DNA from: Geomonas sp. RF6
GTDB taxonomy: Bacteria; Desulfobacterota; Desulfuromonadia; Geobacterales; Geobacteraceae
DNA: 64,000 nucleotides
Reading direction: 5' to 3'
Assembly: GCF_021044625.1 (NCBI RefSeq)
Contig: NZ_CP087999.1
Span: forward strand, 5,105,001 to 5,169,000
A model generated the notes under the pieces. The model was not told the DNA's origin and ran no database searches. It saw nothing but the letters and a program-made list of their open reading frames with translations. Made by a program: the position numbers and the translations under genes. Below, piece by piece: positions 56,422 through 64,000 of this stretch; position 1 is the stretch's first letter; each line of letters begins with the position of its first letter.

Positions 56422-57183
56422 ATGGACCGGGAAAAGAGCGCGGCGGCGCTTGTGCGCCTCGAAGAGATCCGCGTGGAGCGCCAAAGCCCCCGCGGTGAGC
56501 GCTCGGAGATCGTGCGGGGTGTGTCCTTTTCCGCCGCTGCCGCGGAGATTACCGTCATCATCGGCCCCTCCGGCGGTGGAAAGAGCACCCTCATCCGCCT
56601 CATCAACCGTCTGAGCGATCCGACTTCCGGCCGGATCTTCCTCTCCGGCACCGACATTGTCGATATCGACCCTCTGCAGCTGCGGCGCCGTGTCGGCGCA
56701 GTCCCCCAGAAGCCCTTCATGTTCCAGGGGACGGTCCTGTCCAACCTGCAGCGCCCCTTTCTCTACCGCCAGGCCCCGCTGCCGGATGCCGACTCTCCCG
56801 ATGTGGCCTACGCCATGAACCTCGCCCGGGTCCCCTCGGCGCTCCTTCAAAGGGAGGCGCGCACCCTCTCCGTCGGGGAACAGCAGCGCGTAAGCCTCGC
56901 CCGCGCGCTGGTGACGCGGCCGGAGGTCCTTCTCCTGGACGAGCCGACCAGCGCCCTCGACCGCCCCACCGGCGACCAGCTCGCCGCAAACCTCCAGGAG
57001 ATCAGCCACGAGCAGCGAATCGCCATTATCCTCGTCACCCACGACCTGCGCCTCGCCGAGAAGGTGGCGGACTACCTCCTCTTCCTCGAGGGTGGGCGAC
57101 TCATCGAAGAGGGGAAGACGGCCGCGCTCCTTAACCACCCGCAATCACCGGAACTGCGAACATTCCTCGCGGAGCCGGCGTAG
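56422..57183 (+). CDS. fetA: ABC transporter ATP-binding protein, FetA-like
   Basis: A 253-residue ATPase from ATG 56422 with GGAGA upstream. Walker A is IIGPSGGGKSTL, the Q-loop is VPQKPFMFQGTV, the signature is LSVGEQQRVSLARAL, Walker B is EVLLLDEPTSALDR and the switch His is in VTHDLRLAEKVA. Next to a UPF0014/FetB gene it should power metal (iron) export, as shown for the Escherichia coli pair. PstB-like similarity is also visible, so the partner is the main evidence for the call. Confidence 0.85.
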   Translation: MDREKSAAALVRLEEIRVERQSPRGERSEIVRGVSFSAAAAEITVIIGPSGGGKSTLIRLINRLSDPTSGRIFLSGTDIVDIDPLQLRRRVGAVPQKPFMFQGTVLSNLQRPFLYRQAPLPDADSPDVAYAMNLARVPSALLQREARTLSVGEQQRVSLARALVTRPEVLLLDEPTSALDRPTGDQLAANLQEISHEQRIAIILVTHDLRLAEKVADYLLFLEGGRLIEEGKTAALLNHPQSPELRTFLAEPA

Positions 57184-57204
57184 ACGCCGCGAGAAGGATC
57201 CACG

Positions 57205-57990
57205 ATGGAAAGCGACCAGATGGTAAGCCTCACTCTCCTCGACCTCGCCGTCGCCTACGGCCTCATCCTTTTCAGCATCGCGCTTGCGCGCCTGAGAGGG
57301 GTCGGGCAGGAAGGGCAGATGCTCTGGGCATCGGTGCGCATGGTGCTGCAGCTTTTCGCCATGGGATACCTGCTGCACATCGTCTTTTCCGTCGACAGTC
57401 CGCTTCCGGTACTGGTCATGCTCCTTGTCATGGGTGCCTTCTCGCTGCAGGTCATCGGCGGGAGGATCCGGAACAAGATGCCGCGCTTTTACACGGTGGT
57501 GGGGAGTTCCATCTTCATCGGGTGCGGGGGCGCCACTTTCCTCCTGTGCGCCGCGGTGGTGCGTTACGCCCCGTGGTACGACCCGCGCTACCTGATCCCC
57601 CTTGCCGGAATGATCGTCGGGAACTCCATGAACGGCGCGAGCCTCGCCGCGGAGCGACTGGCCTCCGAGATGCGTGAGCGCCGCGAGGAGATAGAGGGTG
57701 CACTCTGCCTCGGCGCCACGTCGAGGCAGGCCTCGCAGAGCGCGGTGCGCAGCGCCTTCCGGGCCGCATTGATGCCGACGATGAACACGATGGCGGCGAT
57801 GGGGCTCGTCTCCCTCCCGGGGATGATGACCGGGCAGATCCTCTCAGGAACCGACCCGGTCCTCGCCGTGCGCTACCAGATAGCGATCATGTGCGCCATC
57901 ACCGCAGCGGTGGCGGTAACCTCCTACCTCATCGTCCTGCAAGGATGCCGTCACTATTTCAGCGCAGCCCACCAGCTCAAAGTCGACTGA
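57205..57990 (+). CDS. fetB: FetB-like (UPF0014) ABC permease
   Basis: A 261-residue integral membrane protein with about seven helices and the UPF0014 signatures GMIVGNSMNGASLAAERL, EGALCLGATSRQASQSAVR and AALMPTMNTMAAMGLVSLPG with MMTGQILSGTDP. FetA-FetB pairs export iron and protect against oxidative stress. The gene starts 21 bases after the ATPase gene. Confidence 0.92.
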   Translation: MESDQMVSLTLLDLAVAYGLILFSIALARLRGVGQEGQMLWASVRMVLQLFAMGYLLHIVFSVDSPLPVLVMLLVMGAFSLQVIGGRIRNKMPRFYTVVGSSIFIGCGGATFLLCAAVVRYAPWYDPRYLIPLAGMIVGNSMNGASLAAERLASEMRERREEIEGALCLGATSRQASQSAVRSAFRAALMPTMNTMAAMGLVSLPGMMTGQILSGTDPVLAVRYQIAIMCAITAAVAVTSYLIVLQGCRHYFSAAHQLKVD

Positions 57991-58125
57991 AGCGTCGCCG
58001 GCCTCCGAATTCCCTCCATTTTTATCTCTTCATCATTGCCAAGCGAAACTTTCCGCCACTTTCAGAGTGATTGCCATGCAGAAAATTCTGCGCCACAATT
58101 TATCAGTTAGTCACATTTAATCCTC

Positions 58126-58154
58126 TTGCGATTTTGGAAATACAACTGTATACA
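58126..58154 (+). promoter_or_regulatory. candidate promoter of sixA
   Basis: TTGCGA (58126-58131), 17 bases, TATACA (58149-58154), about 78 bases before the sixA ATG. Confidence 0.45.
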
Positions 58155-58232
58155 ATAGATGGCGGCGCAGTCGCGGCCAGAAAAGCTTCTACTAGAGAAA
58201 ACGCAGCAGAAAATGAGAGTGCGAGGTTCGAA

Positions 58233-58748
58233 ATGAAGATCCATCTCATTCGTCATGCGGAAGCGGTCGATCGTTCCTCCGAGATAGAGGAGGATCACCG
58301 ATACCTCACTCCGAAGGGGCGAAGCCGGTTTCGCGAAGTGGCGTCTACTCTTAAAAAGTCGGATATGGCACCGAAGCTCATCGTCACGAGTCCCCTGGTC
58401 CGCGCGGTGCAGACCGCCGACATTCTCGCAGAGGAGCTCGACTATGAAGGGGAGCTCGTGCTCTCCTCCGAGGTGGGACCGGGGTTCAGCCCGACGCGGC
58501 TGCGCAAGCTCCTCGACAGGTACCACGAAGCGAGTGAGATCGCTTTCGTGGGGCACGAACCCGATCTCGGGGGCGTCACCGGGCGCCTCCTCGACATCGG
58601 GCACTGCTCCCTCACGAAGGGGATGGCGATCACCGTGAAGATCTCCGGCGACGGCTCGGCTCAATTCGTCCAGATGGTCACCGGCGGCGGAAAACTCGTG
58701 AAGTCACGCGACCAGGCGGTTTCCCGCCTCTCCAAGGGGGAGGAGTAG
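58233..58748 (+). CDS. sixA: SixA-like phosphohistidine phosphatase
   Basis: A 171-residue histidine phosphatase from ATG 58233 (MKIHLIRHAEAVDRSSE) with GAGG upstream; an in-frame ATG at 58071 upstream precedes the promoter and is rejected. The RHG catalytic motif is LIRHAEA and the second His is in FVGHEPDLGGV. SixA removes phosphate from phosphohistidine of HPt domains. Like other members it lies beside polyphosphate-related genes (Ppx) in this cluster. Confidence 0.9.
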   Translation: MKIHLIRHAEAVDRSSEIEEDHRYLTPKGRSRFREVASTLKKSDMAPKLIVTSPLVRAVQTADILAEELDYEGELVLSSEVGPGFSPTRLRKLLDRYHEASEIAFVGHEPDLGGVTGRLLDIGHCSLTKGMAITVKISGDGSAQFVQMVTGGGKLVKSRDQAVSRLSKGEE

Positions 58749-58835
58749 CGAAACGGAAGTCGTTGTCCTCGGGGCGCCGGTGAAGCCTCTTCAATCGATG
58801 CCGGGCCCACACACGGCGGTGGCAAGGGAAGAGAG

Positions 58836-59357
58836 ATGAAAAAGATCGATGAGCTGCAACAGCTGCGGGGGATCGGCGCTGTTCTCGCGAAACGCCTGCG
58901 GAATGCAGGACTGGACAGCTTCCAGCGGATTGCCGAAGCCGGTGAGGGCGGTGTCGGGGGTATTTCGGGGATCAACCAGCATCTGGTGGCGGGGATAGTG
59001 CAGCAGGCGGCGCTCCTCTCTGCGCATCCCCCGGAGGAGGGCGCGAAGCACGACGAAGATGGGCTTTCCGAAAAGATCGACGCGGTGAAAGGCCTCCTTC
59101 AGTCCGTGGCAAAGGACGCGCGGCAGCGCTTCGCCGGGAAGATCGGCGGCAAGAGGGGGAGACGTCTCAGCGAGACTGTGGTCTGCATCTGCGACTCCCT
59201 CGACCGCATCGCCGACACCGGCAAGCACAGGAAGAGATCCCGGAAAGGGCTCGAGAAGGTACAGCACAGGATGGAGACCCTCGATCAGGTGAAGCTTAAG
59301 AAATTCGGCAAGGGGCTCAAGAAGAGCAGACGCCTTCTGGCGGAGCTCGCGCGATGA
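58836..59357 (+). CDS. basic helix-hairpin-helix protein
   Basis: A 173-residue protein: an N-terminal helix-hairpin-helix (LQQLRGIGAVLAKRLRNAGL, GGVGGISGINQHLVAGIV), a linker and a very basic helical C-terminus (GKIGGKRGRRLSETV, TGKHRKRSRKGLEKVQHRM, KKFGKGLKKSRRLLAELAR). HhH usually binds DNA, and the positive tail could bind DNA or polyphosphate. It overlaps the Ppx/GppA gene by four bases (ATGA). Function unknown; a link to the SixA-Ppx neighbours is inference. Confidence 0.8.
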   Translation: MKKIDELQQLRGIGAVLAKRLRNAGLDSFQRIAEAGEGGVGGISGINQHLVAGIVQQAALLSAHPPEEGAKHDEDGLSEKIDAVKGLLQSVAKDARQRFAGKIGGKRGRRLSETVVCICDSLDRIADTGKHRKRSRKGLEKVQHRMETLDQVKLKKFGKGLKKSRRLLAELAR

Positions 59358-61000
59358 AAGGGACGGGGGAAGATCTTTCGGGGGGAGCCGGCAGCGATCG
59401 CCGTGAGGTACCACCGGAAGTGGAAGGAAAGAAGGGAAAGACCCGGCGCATCGCAGCGATCGACATCGGCACGAACTCCATACGGAGCATCGTCGTCCAG
59501 GTGGCACCGGAGGGAACGTACCGGATCCTCGACGACGAGAGGGCGCTGGTAAGGCTCGGCGAAGGGCTGAACGAGAGCGGCAGCATCGCGCCGGCCGCCT
59601 GGCAGCGCGCCCTGGAGGCACTTTCGCGCCAGAAGAAGATCATCGACGGCTACGGTGTCGACGCCATAGAGGCGGTCGCCACGAGCGCCGTACGCAAGGC
59701 TGCAAACGGAGGGGCGCTGATAGACGCCATTGCGGCAGAGGTAGGGCTCCAGGTCGACATCATCAGCGGCGAGGAGGAGGCCGCACTCGCCGCGGCAAGC
59801 GCCTTCCACAACTTCGACCTGGAGGGGGTGCGCCACCTGATCGTGGACATCGGCGGCGGCAGCCTCGAGCTCATCACCGCGCTCGGCAGCCACACCGAGG
59901 AGGTCCTTTCCCTCGAGCTCGGGGCGGTCTTCCTGACGGAGCGTTTCATAAAAAGCGATCCGGTCTCCCCTGCCGATCTGGCGAAGCTCAGGAAGTACGT
60001 GCGAAAGACGCTGAAGGCGCACTACGACCGGGGGTACGGGCCGCTGCACTGCCTTGTCGGCTCCGGGGGGACCATCACTTCGCTCGCCGCCATGGTCACC
60101 GCCTCCCGCCGCGAGCGCTTCGATTCGATCCACGGCTACGAGCTCCTCCGCTCTGAAGTGGTCCACCTCCTGGCGATGCTGCACCGCAAGAGCGCGAAGG
60201 AGCGGCGTGCCCTGCCGGGGCTGAACCCGGAGCGCGCCGACATCATCGTCGCCGGTGTGGCGGTCGTCGACGAGCTCATGGACTACTTCCAGGTGAACCT
60301 CCTGAAGGTGAACGAGCACGGCATCCGGGAGGGGCTGATCCTCAAGGGACTGCACCGGCAAAAGCTTCTGCCGGAAGACAGGAAGATCCGCACCTGGCGC
60401 GATTCCGCCCTCGCCTTCGCCAGATCGTGCCATTTCGAGGAGACCCACTCGCTGCACACCGCAAAGCTCGCACTGCAGCTCTTCGGCGCGGTGGCGAAGA
60501 GGTTCAGGCTCAAGGAAAGGGAGCGGCGGCTCCTGGAGGCGGCGGCGATCCTGCACGACGTCGGGTACTTCATCAGCTACTCGGCGCACCACAAGCACTC
60601 GTACCACCTGATCCGGCATGCGCAGCTCTTCGGATTCACCCCGCGCGAGCGCGAGCTCATCGCAAACGTGGCAAGGTACCACAGGAAGTCGGCGCCGAAG
60701 AAAAAGCACGAGGAGTATACCCGCCTCCCTGCGCCCGACCGCCTGCTCGTCTCACGGCTCGGCGGGATACTGCGCCTCGCCGACGGGCTGGACCGGCGCC
60801 GCACGAGCGCAGTGCAGGACCTCGAGTGCCTGCTCGGCAAGGACACCCTGCAGGTGAAGCTCATCGGCGAGGACGATCTCTCCGTGGAGCTCTTCGGGGC
60901 CAGGGGGAAAGGGGACCTCTTCGAGAGCGCCTTCAAGGTGAAGCTCGAGTTGGAGGAGCCACCCCGGGAAGGGATTCAGGGAAACGGTTTTCAACCGTAG
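59354..61000 (+). CDS. ppx: Ppx/GppA phosphatase with C-terminal HD domain
   Basis: A 548-residue protein. The exopolyphosphatase/guanosine pentaphosphatase domain shows AAIDIGTNSIRSIVVQV, ISGEEEAALAA, LIVDIGGGSLELITA and VGSGGTITSLAAM. After it comes an HD domain with AILHDVGYFISYSAHHKHS and LPAPDRLLVSRLGGILRLADG. Such enzymes degrade polyphosphate or pppGpp. The first 30 residues are poorly conserved; a later start is possible. The preceding HhH gene overlaps it. Confidence 0.92.
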   Translation: MKGTGEDLSGGAGSDRREVPPEVEGKKGKTRRIAAIDIGTNSIRSIVVQVAPEGTYRILDDERALVRLGEGLNESGSIAPAAWQRALEALSRQKKIIDGYGVDAIEAVATSAVRKAANGGALIDAIAAEVGLQVDIISGEEEAALAAASAFHNFDLEGVRHLIVDIGGGSLELITALGSHTEEVLSLELGAVFLTERFIKSDPVSPADLAKLRKYVRKTLKAHYDRGYGPLHCLVGSGGTITSLAAMVTASRRERFDSIHGYELLRSEVVHLLAMLHRKSAKERRALPGLNPERADIIVAGVAVVDELMDYFQVNLLKVNEHGIREGLILKGLHRQKLLPEDRKIRTWRDSALAFARSCHFEETHSLHTAKLALQLFGAVAKRFRLKERERRLLEAAAILHDVGYFISYSAHHKHSYHLIRHAQLFGFTPRERELIANVARYHRKSAPKKKHEEYTRLPAPDRLLVSRLGGILRLADGLDRRRTSAVQDLECLLGKDTLQVKLIGEDDLSVELFGARGKGDLFESAFKVKLELEEPPREGIQGNGFQP

Positions 61001-61067
61001 GCGGCGTGCGATTTCGCACCGGCCGCCGCGGATTCAGCGTTATTCCAACAGTGAAAGGAGAATAGGT

Positions 61068-61370
61068 ATGACCCAGGAACCGACGAACACGGTGAAAATG
61101 TTCGGCTGCCTCCACACCATCAGGAAGGACCGGGGGCTCCCCGTGAATGCCGACATCACCCTTCCCCCCGAGGGGCGCACCGCCGAACAGATCGCCCACG
61201 ACCTCGACCTCCCCCTGGACAAGATCGAAGGGGTCTTCGTGAACAACCTCGTTTTCAACCTGGACAAGGTCGTACTTCCCGGGGACCAGGTCGCCTTTGT
61301 CCCCACCGGGGTCCCCGGCCCGCACCGGTATACCCTCGGCATCTACAGCGCCGGAAAACAGGAGCAGTAA
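61068..61370 (+). CDS. ThiS/MoaD-like ubiquitin-fold protein without a C-terminal GG
   Basis: A 100-residue protein from ATG 61068 behind AAAGGAGAA. The beta-grasp pattern is MFGCLHTIRKDRGLPVNADI, AHDLDLPLDKIEGVFVNN and LPGDQVAFVPTGVPGPHRYT. The end lacks the diglycine needed for thiocarboxylate sulfur transfer, so a MoaD or ThiS sulfur-carrier role is doubtful. It could be structural or an AOR-family partner, but no such enzyme is nearby. Confidence 0.75.
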   Translation: MTQEPTNTVKMFGCLHTIRKDRGLPVNADITLPPEGRTAEQIAHDLDLPLDKIEGVFVNNLVFNLDKVVLPGDQVAFVPTGVPGPHRYTLGIYSAGKQEQ

Positions 61371-61409
61371 AGCCGCGCCAGCGGCAGCTCGAGTAAAGGG
61401 GTGGCGACG

Positions 61410-61565
61410 ATGGCTAAAAAGCCGCTGTGTTCATGGGACAAGGACGACCTGAAGGATAAGCTGGAGAAGCTGAAAAAGATCGTCTCGAAGCCGGAGTACG
61501 TCTGCCTCAAATGCGGCCGGGCCGCCAGGAAGGACGACTACCTCTGCAAACCGGAAAAACTGTAG
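61410..61565 (+). CDS. small zinc-ribbon protein
   Basis: Fifty-one residues from ATG 61410 with AAAGGGG nine bases upstream: MAKKPLCSWDKDDLKDKLEK, then VSKPEYVCLKCGRAARKDDY and LCKPEKL. The CLKC...C pattern with the final Cys gives a one-sided zinc ribbon or rubredoxin-like site. Short length keeps it out of most gene calls, but the ribosome site and composition support it. It follows the ThiS/MoaD-like gene and precedes a terminator. Confidence 0.75.
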   Translation: MAKKPLCSWDKDDLKDKLEKLKKIVSKPEYVCLKCGRAARKDDYLCKPEKL

Positions 61566-61589
61566 GGCAGTGCGACAGACACGAATTCC

Positions 61590-61613
61590 AGAGGGGCGGC
61601 AGCGCCCCTCTTT
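61590..61613 (+). terminator. intrinsic terminator after the zinc-ribbon gene
   Basis: AGAGGGGCG-GCAG-CGCCCCTCT followed by TTCT. The T run is short but the stem is perfect. Confidence 0.75.
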
Positions 61614-61749
61614 CTGCATCAGCTCATTTCCCGTCCACACCTCTCTCCCGAGCGAATAATCACCCCTTCGTCAACCAATCCGCCAACGCCCTGATATAAT
61701 TAGCTGCCATTAACGTATCGAGATAGTACGATATGGGACGGGAGCTGCG

Positions 61750-63558
61750 ATGGATCAGCCGAACCTTCAGCAGGTGGAGCATCTTTCCGAGGCGACAAAC
61801 CTCCGGCACTTCGTGGAAGCGGCGCGACAGGAGATAAAGAAGGATCCGCGCCTCGGCGACATCCTCGTCGCCGCGCGCTTCGTCTCGCGGGAGGAAGTCG
61901 AAAAGACGGTCGAGCTGCAAGGTAAGGGTGGATCGAGAAAGATCGGCGAGCTCCTGGTGGAGCGCGGCCTCATCTCGGAGGAGCAGCTCCTTACCGCCCT
62001 CTCCATCAAGTTCCGCATGACCTTCGTCGACCTGGAAAAGATCACCCCCCACCCCGACGCGCTGAAACTGCTCACCAAGGAAACGGTGAACCAGCTCCAG
62101 GTTTTCCCGTTCGACTTTTCAGGAAGGAAACTCGTCGTCGCCACCTCGCAACCTTCCGACGGCACGATTCTCGACCGTCTCTGCTTCAGTGCCAACCGTA
62201 CGGTGGAACTCGTCGCCGCGCGCGCATCGCACATCTGCGCTGCCATCAAAAAGCACTACAACCAGTCGGACGACATCGTGGACGCCCTGATCAGCGAGCT
62301 GCGCGAGGAGCAGATCACGGTCGTCGAGGAGCCGGTGGAGACGAACTTCGTGGAGCCGGACAGCAAGGTCATCCGGCTAGTAAACCGCATCCTCATCGGC
62401 GCCCACGAGCTCGGCGCCTCCGACATCCATTTCGAGCCGGGACCGAGACACGCGCCGCTCATGCTGCGCTACCGGGTCGATGGCGAATGCTTCCAGGCGC
62501 ACCAGATCCCGCACATGTACAAGGGGGCCATTATCTCGAGGCTCAAGATCATCGCCAACCTGGACATCGCGGAGCGGCGCAAGCCGCAGAGCGGGAAGAT
62601 CGTGCTGCAGACGGCGCATGCTGCTCTGGAGTACCGGCTGGAGATCACCCCCACCGTCGGGAGACAGGAAGACGCGGTGCTGAGGGTGCTGAGCACGTCG
62701 AAGCCGCTCCCTCTGGAGAACATGGCCTTTTCCGGACGCAACCTCGACACCTTCACAAAGATGCTCACGAGGCCGTACGGGATCATCCTCTGTGTCGGCC
62801 CGACCGGCTCGGGGAAAACGACCACCCTTCACTCAGCCCTCGCCCACATCAACTCCCCGGGGCGCAAGATCTGGACCGCGGAAGACCCGGTGGAGATCGT
62901 ACAGGAAGGGCTGAGGCAGGTTCAGGTGAACCCGAAGATCGGCTTCACCTTCGCTGAGGCGCTGAAGTCCTTCCTGCGAGCGGACCCGGATGTGATCATG
63001 ATCGGCGAGATCCGCGACCCCGACACGGCAAAGACCGCCATCGCCGCCTCGCTGAGCGGCCACCTCGTCTTCAGCACGCTGCACACAAACAGTGCGCTGG
63101 AGACGGTCATGCGTCTCATCGAGATGGGGATGGAACCCTTCTACTTCGCCGACGCGCTGCGGGGGATCCTGGCCCAGCGCCTCGCCCGCAAGCTGTGCGA
63201 AAGCTGCAGGGAGGAGTACCACCCCTCGCGCGAGGAATACTTCGAGCTGTTGCAGCACTATGGAGCGGGTATGGCGCAGGAACATGGACTGCCGCAGTCG
63301 CACGAAGAAGTGACGCTGATGAGGAAGAAGGGGTGTGAAAAGTGCTCCGGCAGCGGCTACCGCGGCCGCATTGCGCTGCACGAGATGCTGGAGGCGAGCC
63401 CTGCGTTGAAGGAAGAGATCAAGGGGAAACCGAAACTGGATGCGCTGCGTGCCGTGGCACTGGGGGAAGGCATGCGCACCCTGAAGATGGACGGCATCGA
63501 AAAGGTCCTGCAGGGACTTACCGACGTGAACCAGGTTCTCAAGGTGTGCATTGAGTAG
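61750..63558 (+). CDS. GspE/PilB-family secretion ATPase
   Basis: A 602-residue hexameric ATPase. Residues about 1-155 include a GspII_E/MshEN N-domain (PRLGDILVAARFVSREEVEK, KIGELLVERGLISEEQLL). The catalytic domain has Walker A GPTGSGKTTTL, the Asp box TAEDPVEIVQEGLRQVQVN, Walker B and His boxes (DPDVIMIGEIRDPDTAK, FSTLHTNSA) and a zinc-binding CESC/CEKC pair. It could drive type IV pilus extension or type II secretion; no other pilus gene is in view, so the symbol is left open. GGGAG precedes ATG 61750. Confidence 0.88.
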   Translation: MDQPNLQQVEHLSEATNLRHFVEAARQEIKKDPRLGDILVAARFVSREEVEKTVELQGKGGSRKIGELLVERGLISEEQLLTALSIKFRMTFVDLEKITPHPDALKLLTKETVNQLQVFPFDFSGRKLVVATSQPSDGTILDRLCFSANRTVELVAARASHICAAIKKHYNQSDDIVDALISELREEQITVVEEPVETNFVEPDSKVIRLVNRILIGAHELGASDIHFEPGPRHAPLMLRYRVDGECFQAHQIPHMYKGAIISRLKIIANLDIAERRKPQSGKIVLQTAHAALEYRLEITPTVGRQEDAVLRVLSTSKPLPLENMAFSGRNLDTFTKMLTRPYGIILCVGPTGSGKTTTLHSALAHINSPGRKIWTAEDPVEIVQEGLRQVQVNPKIGFTFAEALKSFLRADPDVIMIGEIRDPDTAKTAIAASLSGHLVFSTLHTNSALETVMRLIEMGMEPFYFADALRGILAQRLARKLCESCREEYHPSREEYFELLQHYGAGMAQEHGLPQSHEEVTLMRKKGCEKCSGSGYRGRIALHEMLEASPALKEEIKGKPKLDALRAVALGEGMRTLKMDGIEKVLQGLTDVNQVLKVCIE

Positions 63559-63618
63559 CGTACGAAGAGAGTGCCGGAAGAAATTCGCGGACGGCGCTTC
63601 ACGGTGCAACCGTGTCGC

Positions 63619-63644
63619 CGGTGGCAGCGGAGCCGCTGCCACCG
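63619..63644. other. hairpin between convergent genes
   Basis: CGGTGGCAGCGG and its complement CCGCTGCCACCG are separated by two bases. No T run, so it is a weak terminator candidate for either convergent gene. Confidence 0.4.
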
Positions 63645-63678
63645 TCATGATCCGATAACCGGCGCTATTTCACCTTTC

Positions 63679-63999
63679 TCAGGAGATCCCCTTCAGGCGC
63701 TTGTTGAGGGTCTGGCGCCCCATCCCGAGGAGTTTTCCCGCGATACCTTGATTCCCCTTCGCGAGCTTCATCGCCTCTTTTATCATGTACGTCTCCACTT
63801 CCTCGATGGTGGGGAAGTGGCCAAAGAGCGCGGTGAGCGGCTCCTCCCCCGATGCCGGTGCGGCAGCCGCAGGGAGGACCGGCCTGTCGTCGCCGATGAC
63901 GGCGCGGAAGCTCTCCATGGAGAGTATCCCGGAGGTGTGGCGCACCACCGCGTCGAAGACGAGCGCCTCCAGTTCCCTCACGTTTCCGGGGAAGGGGTA
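63679..63999 (-). CDS. sigma54-dependent transcriptional activator, C-terminal part (continues past the window)
   Basis: The frame is open to the window edge. It begins with YPFPGNVRELEALV, the conserved C-terminal end of the AAA+ domain, followed by a linker and a Fis-type helix-turn-helix (EAMKLAKGNQGIAGKLLGMG, RQTLNKRLKG). NtrC-type activators bind upstream enhancers and open sigma54 promoters. The receiver or input domain lies outside, so the target is unknown. It is convergent with the secretion ATPase gene. Confidence 0.88.
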   Translation of the reverse strand, partial: YPFPGNVRELEALVFDAVVRHTSGILSMESFRAVIGDDRPVLPAAAAPASGEEPLTALFGHFPTIEEVETYMIKEAMKLAKGNQGIAGKLLGMGRQTLNKRLKGIS

Positions 64000-64000
64000 C

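Noticed and set aside
63619-63644. Firm terminator call between the ATPase and activator genes
   Set aside because: The stem is good but there is no T run on either strand.

Overview
The window looks like chromosomal DNA of a metal-reducing Geobacter-type bacterium (Desulfuromonadota, order Geobacterales; Geomonas or Citrifermentans are my guess). The grounds are secreted multiheme c-type cytochromes, a split-Soret type cytochrome beside a tat cassette, a split archaeal-type glutamate synthase, two free-standing DUF1858 proteins, high GC and dense housekeeping operons. No species assignment was computed.

Layout. 1-6073 (+): end of one cytochrome gene, an 18-heme cytochrome, a Tat-exported cytochrome and tatA-tatC-tatA. 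6138-7018 (-): a DUF4385 protein and a VOC-fold protein. 7162-7943: a 203-bp tandem repeat built from a REP/BIME-like element that recurs across the window. 8108-19876 (-): recG, a DUF1858 gene, greA, carB, a radical SAM gene, carA, pyrC, pyrB and pyrR, with a readable PyrR attenuation leader at 19877-20117. 20258-25570 (-): five-gene glutamate synthase cluster. 25986-30712: yhbY (+), dgt (-), then rsmD-coaD-aspC (+). 30820-35724: a second DUF1858 gene (+), then on the minus strand a CHASE2/HD-GYP protein, OmpA-like and FecR-domain envelope proteins and two lipoproteins. 36151-38670 (+): lepA and lepB.

38827-44480 is the accessory part of the window: one HUH (REP-associated type) transposase with several deletion derivatives, interleaved with an Rhs core gene, its variable tip, a putative immunity gene and two decayed orphan Rhs tips. 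One orphan tip is a frameshifted DUF6883-like domain next to an intact DUF4926-like gene. A 49-bp copy of the 3' end of the neighbouring histidine kinase gene lies at the far side of the region.

44416-52965 (-): histidine kinase, apgM-type phosphoglycerate mutase, xerC/D, glnD, a lone DAHP-synthase-type ferredoxin-like domain, chorismate mutase and nadB. 53169-63558 (+): lytic transglycosylase, pgsA, tRNA-Cys, a PAP2 phosphatase, a fetAB-like exporter, sixA, a basic helix-hairpin-helix protein, a Ppx/GppA-HD protein, a ThiS/MoaD-like protein, a small zinc-ribbon protein and a GspE/PilB ATPase. The window closes inside a sigma54 activator gene (-).

The most unusual signal is the 38.9-44.5 kb block. 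At least three copies of a mini-element share one internal deletion junction, so the deleted form itself was copied. Both orphan Rhs tips begin at a mini-element edge, and the element end (GGGGTCA) matches codons of the conserved Rhs Asp-Pro motif.
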